A stretch of 8,874 bases of DNA, taken from NCBI GenBank assembly GCA_905214325.1, contig CAJMLT010000049.1, positions 1 through 8,874 on the forward strand, in the 5' to 3' direction. Below, piece by piece: positions 5,771 to 8,874 of this stretch; within the stretch, counting starts at the first letter, position 1; each line of letters begins with the position of its first letter. A program made the translations under genes and the position numbers. This DNA comes from an uncultured bacterium. GTDB taxonomy: Bacteria > Actinomycetota > Coriobacteriia > Coriobacteriales > Eggerthellaceae. The notes below the pieces were generated by a model, which did not search any database, was not told the origin of the DNA, and worked only from the letters and a program-made list of their open reading frames with translations.

Positions 5771-6712
5771 ATGACAACCGCTGAAGTAAACTCTTCGCCC
5801 GGCACCACGACGGGAGCTCTCACCTTTCAAGACATCATTCTACGCCTCCAGCGTTATTGGGCCGATTTGGGATGTGTCGTCTTGCAGCCTTACGACAACG
5901 AGGTCGGTGCCGGCACGTTTCATACCGCGACGACCCTGCGCAGCCTTGGGCCCGATGCGTGGAAGACGGCCTATGTTCAACCCTGCCGCCGTCCCACCGA
6001 CGGGCGCTATGGCGAAAATCCCAATCGCATGCAGCATTACTATCAGTTCCAGGTGCTCTTGAAGCCCTCTCCCGATAACGTTCAGGATCTTTACCTCGAT
6101 TCGCTGCGGGCTATCGGCATCCAGGTGGAAAAGCATGACGTCCGTTTCGTCGAGGACGACTGGGAAAGCCCCACGCTGGGTGCATGGGGCTTGGGTTGGG
6201 AAGTCTGGCTCAATGGCATGGAGGTTACGCAGTTCACGTATTTCCAGCAGGTGGGTGGCTTCGAATGTAGTCCCGTTCCCGCCGAAATCACCTATGGACT
6301 CGAGCGCCTGGCCATGTATATCCAAGGAGTCGATTCGGTTTATGATCTCGTCTGGGCGCGTGGAGCCGATGGCACCCAGTTCACCTACGGTGATGTTTTC
6401 CTGGAAAACGAGCGCGAATTCTCCACGTACAATTTCGAAGTCGCCGACACCGATCTTCTCTTCGGTGAGTTCGATCGCTACGAGAAGGAGTGTTTGGCTG
6501 TTCTCGATAGGAATCTGCCTCTTCCGGCCTACGACTACGTTCTCAAATGCTCCCACGCGTTCAACCTTCTCGATGCGCGCGGTGTCATCAGCGCAACGGA
6601 GCGCATGGGCTATATCCTACGGGTTCGCACCATCGCCAAGGCGTGTTGTGCATCCTATCTCGAGAACGTCGTTTCTAAGTCGAGCACCCTCGATGAGCGA
6701 AAGGAGAACTAA
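5771..6712 (+). CDS. glyQ: Glycyl-tRNA synthetase alpha subunit
   Basis: GlyQ is the catalytic-core subunit of the bacterial-type tetrameric (alpha2beta2) glycyl-tRNA synthetase, which activates glycine with ATP and charges tRNA-Gly. The 313 residues hold the class II fold: LTFQDIILRLQRYW (17-30), YVQPCRRPTDGRYGENPNR (68-86), the motif 2 region VEDDWESPTLGAWGLGWEVW (127-146), TQFTYFQQ (153-160) and motif 3 EITYGLERLAMY (172-183). It starts about 16 residues earlier than usual (a Ser/Thr/Gly-rich MTTAEVNSSPGTTTGA). However, AAGGAG (5761-5766) lies 4 nt before this ATG and no other in-frame ATG comes before codon 87, so I keep the start. It lies 24 nt after lepB; there is no room for a T-box leader. 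Its stop TAA shares its last A with the glyS ATG. Confidence 0.98.
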   Translation: MTTAEVNSSPGTTTGALTFQDIILRLQRYWADLGCVVLQPYDNEVGAGTFHTATTLRSLGPDAWKTAYVQPCRRPTDGRYGENPNRMQHYYQFQVLLKPSPDNVQDLYLDSLRAIGIQVEKHDVRFVEDDWESPTLGAWGLGWEVWLNGMEVTQFTYFQQVGGFECSPVPAEITYGLERLAMYIQGVDSVYDLVWARGADGTQFTYGDVFLENEREFSTYNFEVADTDLLFGEFDRYEKECLAVLDRNLPLPAYDYVLKCSHAFNLLDARGVISATERMGYILRVRTIAKACCASYLENVVSKSSTLDERKEN

Positions 6713-8784
6713 TGGTACGGAAAAGTTTCGCCTTCGAAATAGGCGTTGAGGAAATTCCCGCATTCGATCTCGCCGCCGCCATGGTTCAGCTCGAAAAAAC
6801 CGTTCCCTCCCTTCTTGATGATGCCCGTATCCCCCATGGCGAAGTCGAGCTCTTCTGCTCGCCCCGTCGCCTCATCGTCGTCGTTGCCGATCTGCCCGAG
6901 CAGACAAAGGAGAGCGTCGATGTATTCAAGGGTCCTTCGGTTGCCATCGCCTTCGATGGGGAGGGTAATCCCACCAAGGCGGCACAGGGTTTCGCCCGCG
7001 GTAAGGGGCTGACCCCCGACGATTTGAGTGTCGAGGAAGTCGATGGGGTGAGCTATGTTTTCGCTCGGAAAACTCAGCCAGCCCGTCTTGTGGCGGACCT
7101 TCTACCCTCCGTTCTGGAGTCGCTGATCCGCGGAATTTCTTGGCCCAAATCCCAGCGATGGGGAACAGGCAGCGAGTACTTCGCACGCCCCATCAGGTGG
7201 CTTCTCGCTCTTTTCGGTGACGAGGTAATCGATTTCTCCTTCGCCGGACTTACGGCATCGAATAAAACATACGGTCATCGTTTTCTCGCGCCCGGTCCCT
7301 TCGAGGTGGCTACCTCCGACGATCTGATCGATGTTCTGCGTGACTCTTTCGTGGTTCCTTCCGAAGCCGAACGTGAAGCGGTCATCCGTCGAGGTGTCGA
7401 AGCTGCACAGGAGAGCACCGGATTCAAAGCGGTTCTTCCTCCCAAGACATTGGTCGAGGTCGTCAATCTAACGGAGTATCCGAGCGTGCTCGTGGGTACG
7501 TTCGATGAAGAATTCCTCGCCGTACCGGAAGAGATCATCGTCGATGCCATGTTGATGCATCAGCGCTATTTCCCCCTTTACGATCAGGAGGGAAATCTCA
7601 CCAACAGGTTCCTCGTCGTTTCCAACGGGGACCCCTCTTGTGCCGAGACAATCATCGATGGCAACGAACGCGTCGTTCGTGCCCGTCTTTTCGACGCGAA
7701 ATTCTTTTACGATGAAGACCTGAAAAGCCCTCTGGAGACGTATGTCCCCCGCTTGGACGAAGTGGTTTTCCAGGATAAGCTGGGTACCATGCTCGAGAAA
7801 ACCGGACGTATCGAGGCGATCGTGTCTTGCATGGTGGAAGAAGCAGGCCTCGATGCCCACGATGCGAAGGACGCTCTCCGTGCCGCCCACCTGTGCAAGG
7901 CCGACCTGGTGACCGGAGCGGTTGTCGAATTCACTTCCGTTCAGGGGATCATGGGGTCCTATTATGCTCTTGCGGCAGGAGAGTCCCCTCAGGTGGCTCA
8001 GGCTATCCAGCAGCATTATCGTCCGCGTTTCGCGGGGGATGAAACTCCCGATACGATAGTTGGTAAGATGGTGGCTCTTGCTGACAAGATCGATACCGTC
8101 TGCGGCCTGTTCGCCATCGGTCAGGCACCCAGCGGCTCGTCCGATCCCTTCTCCGTCCGTCGCAGTGCGATCGGAATCATCAATATGCTCATGGGCGGTC
8201 TTCCCGTTTCCCTCGGTAATACCCTCGATGCCGCTTTGGGTGGTTTCGGTGCTCTCGACTTCGATGTGCAGGCTATCAAGTCGGAGATCATAGATTTCTT
8301 CGTCGTGAGAACGAAGGTGATTCTCAAGGACGAAGGCCTTTCCCCCGATGCCATCGATGCGGTTCTCGCCTGCGGCGTTTTCGAGCCTGCCGAGATCGCC
8401 CTGCGTGTCAGAGCTCTCGAGAAGGTTCGCCGTGACATGCCGGAGACGATGGATGACCTTGCAACCGCTTTCGCCCGCGCCAATAATCTTCGCGATCCGC
8501 AGGTCGGCATCGCTTTGGACGACACTCGTCTGTCCTCTTCGGAAAAAGATCTGCGTGACGCCGTGATCGCAAGTGAATCCGCGCTCGGTGAAGCCCTCGA
8601 TAAGGGGGATTACGCCGCTGCTCTGCAAGCGCTTGCCTCCCTGCGTGAGCCGATCGATCGCTTTTTCGAAGAAGTACTCATCATGGACGAAGATAGCGTT
8701 TTGAGGAACAATCGTCTGGCTCTGCTCAACCGTTTCGTCGCGGTGTTCGCAAACGTCGCCGACTTTTCGATGCTCTCCAAGTAA
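6712..8784 (+). CDS. glyS: Glycyl-tRNA synthetase beta subunit
   Basis: GlyS is the tRNA-binding partner of GlyQ in the alpha2beta2 enzyme. The 690-residue length is normal. Conserved blocks run the whole length: FEIGVEEIPA (8-17), SPRRLIVVVADL (50-61), KGPSVAIAFDGEGNPTKAA (73-91) and SEYFARPIRWLLALFGD (154-170). RYFPLY (285-290), GNERVVRARLFDAKFF (317-332), QDKLGTMLEKTGRI (354-367) and FTSVQGIMGSYYAL (407-420) follow. RPRFAGDETP (437-446) and LADKIDTVCGLFAIGQAPSG (456-475) sit in the HD-like middle domain. The C-terminal anticodon-binding-like helical domain (about 565-690) ends NNRLALLNRF...VADFSML. A clear AAAGGAG (6700-6706) lies 5 nt before the ATG, inside glyQ. The 1-nt overlap with glyQ suits equal synthesis of the two subunits. 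No frameshift is seen. Confidence 0.98.
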   Translation: MVRKSFAFEIGVEEIPAFDLAAAMVQLEKTVPSLLDDARIPHGEVELFCSPRRLIVVVADLPEQTKESVDVFKGPSVAIAFDGEGNPTKAAQGFARGKGLTPDDLSVEEVDGVSYVFARKTQPARLVADLLPSVLESLIRGISWPKSQRWGTGSEYFARPIRWLLALFGDEVIDFSFAGLTASNKTYGHRFLAPGPFEVATSDDLIDVLRDSFVVPSEAEREAVIRRGVEAAQESTGFKAVLPPKTLVEVVNLTEYPSVLVGTFDEEFLAVPEEIIVDAMLMHQRYFPLYDQEGNLTNRFLVVSNGDPSCAETIIDGNERVVRARLFDAKFFYDEDLKSPLETYVPRLDEVVFQDKLGTMLEKTGRIEAIVSCMVEEAGLDAHDAKDALRAAHLCKADLVTGAVVEFTSVQGIMGSYYALAAGESPQVAQAIQQHYRPRFAGDETPDTIVGKMVALADKIDTVCGLFAIGQAPSGSSDPFSVRRSAIGIINMLMGGLPVSLGNTLDAALGGFGALDFDVQAIKSEIIDFFVVRTKVILKDEGLSPDAIDAVLACGVFEPAEIALRVRALEKVRRDMPETMDDLATAFARANNLRDPQVGIALDDTRLSSSEKDLRDAVIASESALGEALDKGDYAAALQALASLREPIDRFFEEVLIMDEDSVLRNNRLALLNRFVAVFANVADFSMLSK

Positions 8785-8788
8785 GGGG
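8783..8788 (+). promoter_or_regulatory. Ribosome binding site fixing the GTG start of the ppsR-like gene
   Basis: AAGGGG overlaps the glyS stop codon and lies 5 nt before the GTG at 8794. glyS and the next gene are in the same reading frame, so the glyS TAA (8782-8784) closes the frame upstream and leaves this GTG as the only candidate start near the site. Confidence 0.6.
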
Positions 8789-8793
8789 CTTTC

Positions 8794-8874
8794 GTGCAGC
8801 AATGGATAACGCAGGGGGATTCGGCCTCCGAACTTCCGACGATCCACATCGTTTCCGATTCGGTGGGTATCACC
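8794..8874 (+). CDS. ppsR: Start of a PpsR-family (DUF299) pyruvate, phosphate dikinase regulatory protein, cut by window end
   Basis: Only 27 codons are visible. After a polar lead, the segment PTIHIVSDSVGIT matches the start of the DUF299/PpsR family, whose N-terminus carries a short strand followed by SDS-G-T. Family members are bifunctional: with ADP they phosphorylate, and with phosphate they dephosphorylate, a threonine beside the catalytic histidine of pyruvate phosphate dikinase or PEP synthetase. The P-loop and the rest lie outside the window, so the call rests on one motif plus context (ppsR follows glyQS in many Bacillota). The GTG start is set by the stop of glyS just upstream in the same frame and by AAGGGG at 8783-8788. 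The 9-nt gap suggests co-transcription with glyS. Confidence 0.72.
   Translation, partial: MQQWITQGDSASELPTIHIVSDSVGIT

Noticed and set aside
5840..6556. A 238-codon minus-strand frame opposite glyQ, and similar ones opposite smc (395-712) and trmD (4488-5006)
   Set aside because: All are in codon register with the sense genes and are explained by the rarity of TTA, CTA and TCA codons.
6135..6749. A 204-codon plus-strand frame overlapping glyQ in another frame
   Set aside because: It is Ser/Arg-rich out-of-frame translation of a strongly conserved glyQ region, with no ribosome site of note.
7468..8847. A 459-codon open frame on the minus strand opposite glyS
   Set aside because: Its codons lie in exact register with the glyS codons, so it stays open simply because glyS rarely uses TTA, CTA or TCA. 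Its translation shows no recognisable motif, while glyS on the other strand is conserved throughout.
1..8874. A hidden novel system or mobile island
   Set aside because: Every long conserved frame is a known housekeeping gene, base composition looks even by eye, and I see no direct repeats, terminal inverted repeats, integrase, tRNA attachment site or repeat-spacer pattern.

Overview
The window is a block of conserved bacterial housekeeping genes, all on the + strand and almost without spare DNA. I see no phage, insertion sequence, CRISPR array, tRNA or rRNA, and nothing I would call an undescribed system. GC looks to be in the mid 50s percent by eye. Lineage is inferred from gene content only: smc-ftsY-ffh fused end to end, an FtsY without an acidic domain, a two-subunit GlyQ/GlyS glycyl-tRNA synthetase, and a PpsR-family start right after glyS. 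This fits a Gram-positive bacterium. The class Coriobacteriia (Actinomycetota) is my best guess, with a Clostridia-like Bacillota as the alternative.

Layout. (1) Positions 1-3158: the 3' end of smc (chromosome condensation), then ftsY (SRP receptor) and ffh (SRP GTPase). smc and ftsY abut with no gap, and ftsY and ffh overlap by 8 nt. (2) Positions 3159-3346: the only sizeable intergenic region (188 nt). It carries a well-formed sigma70-type promoter (TTGCCA-17-TATCAT) and a short leader hairpin, and no recognisable intrinsic terminator. (3) Positions 3347-5105: rpsP, khpA, rimM and trmD, a translation and ribosome-maturation cluster with gaps from -1 to 12 nt. (4) Positions 5106-5746: lepB (signal peptidase I) after a 68-nt spacer. 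The ribosomal protein gene rplS, which usually lies beside trmD, is not there. (5) Positions 5771-8874: glyQ and glyS (glycyl-tRNA synthetase alpha and beta, overlapping by 1 nt), then the first 27 codons of a ppsR-like gene that runs off the window.

How the genes relate. FtsY and Ffh are the two GTPases that bring ribosomes to the membrane, and LepB removes signal peptides from proteins exported there. RpsP, RimM, KhpA and TrmD build or tune the 30S subunit, RNA metabolism and tRNA decoding. GlyQS supplies Gly-tRNA. PpsR, if followed by ppdK as in many genomes, would belong to central carbon control. The likely transcription units are an smc-ftsY-ffh unit started upstream of the window and an rpsP-trmD unit started at the 3246-3274 promoter. 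The latter may extend through lepB, glyQS and ppsR, since I see no strong terminator between them.
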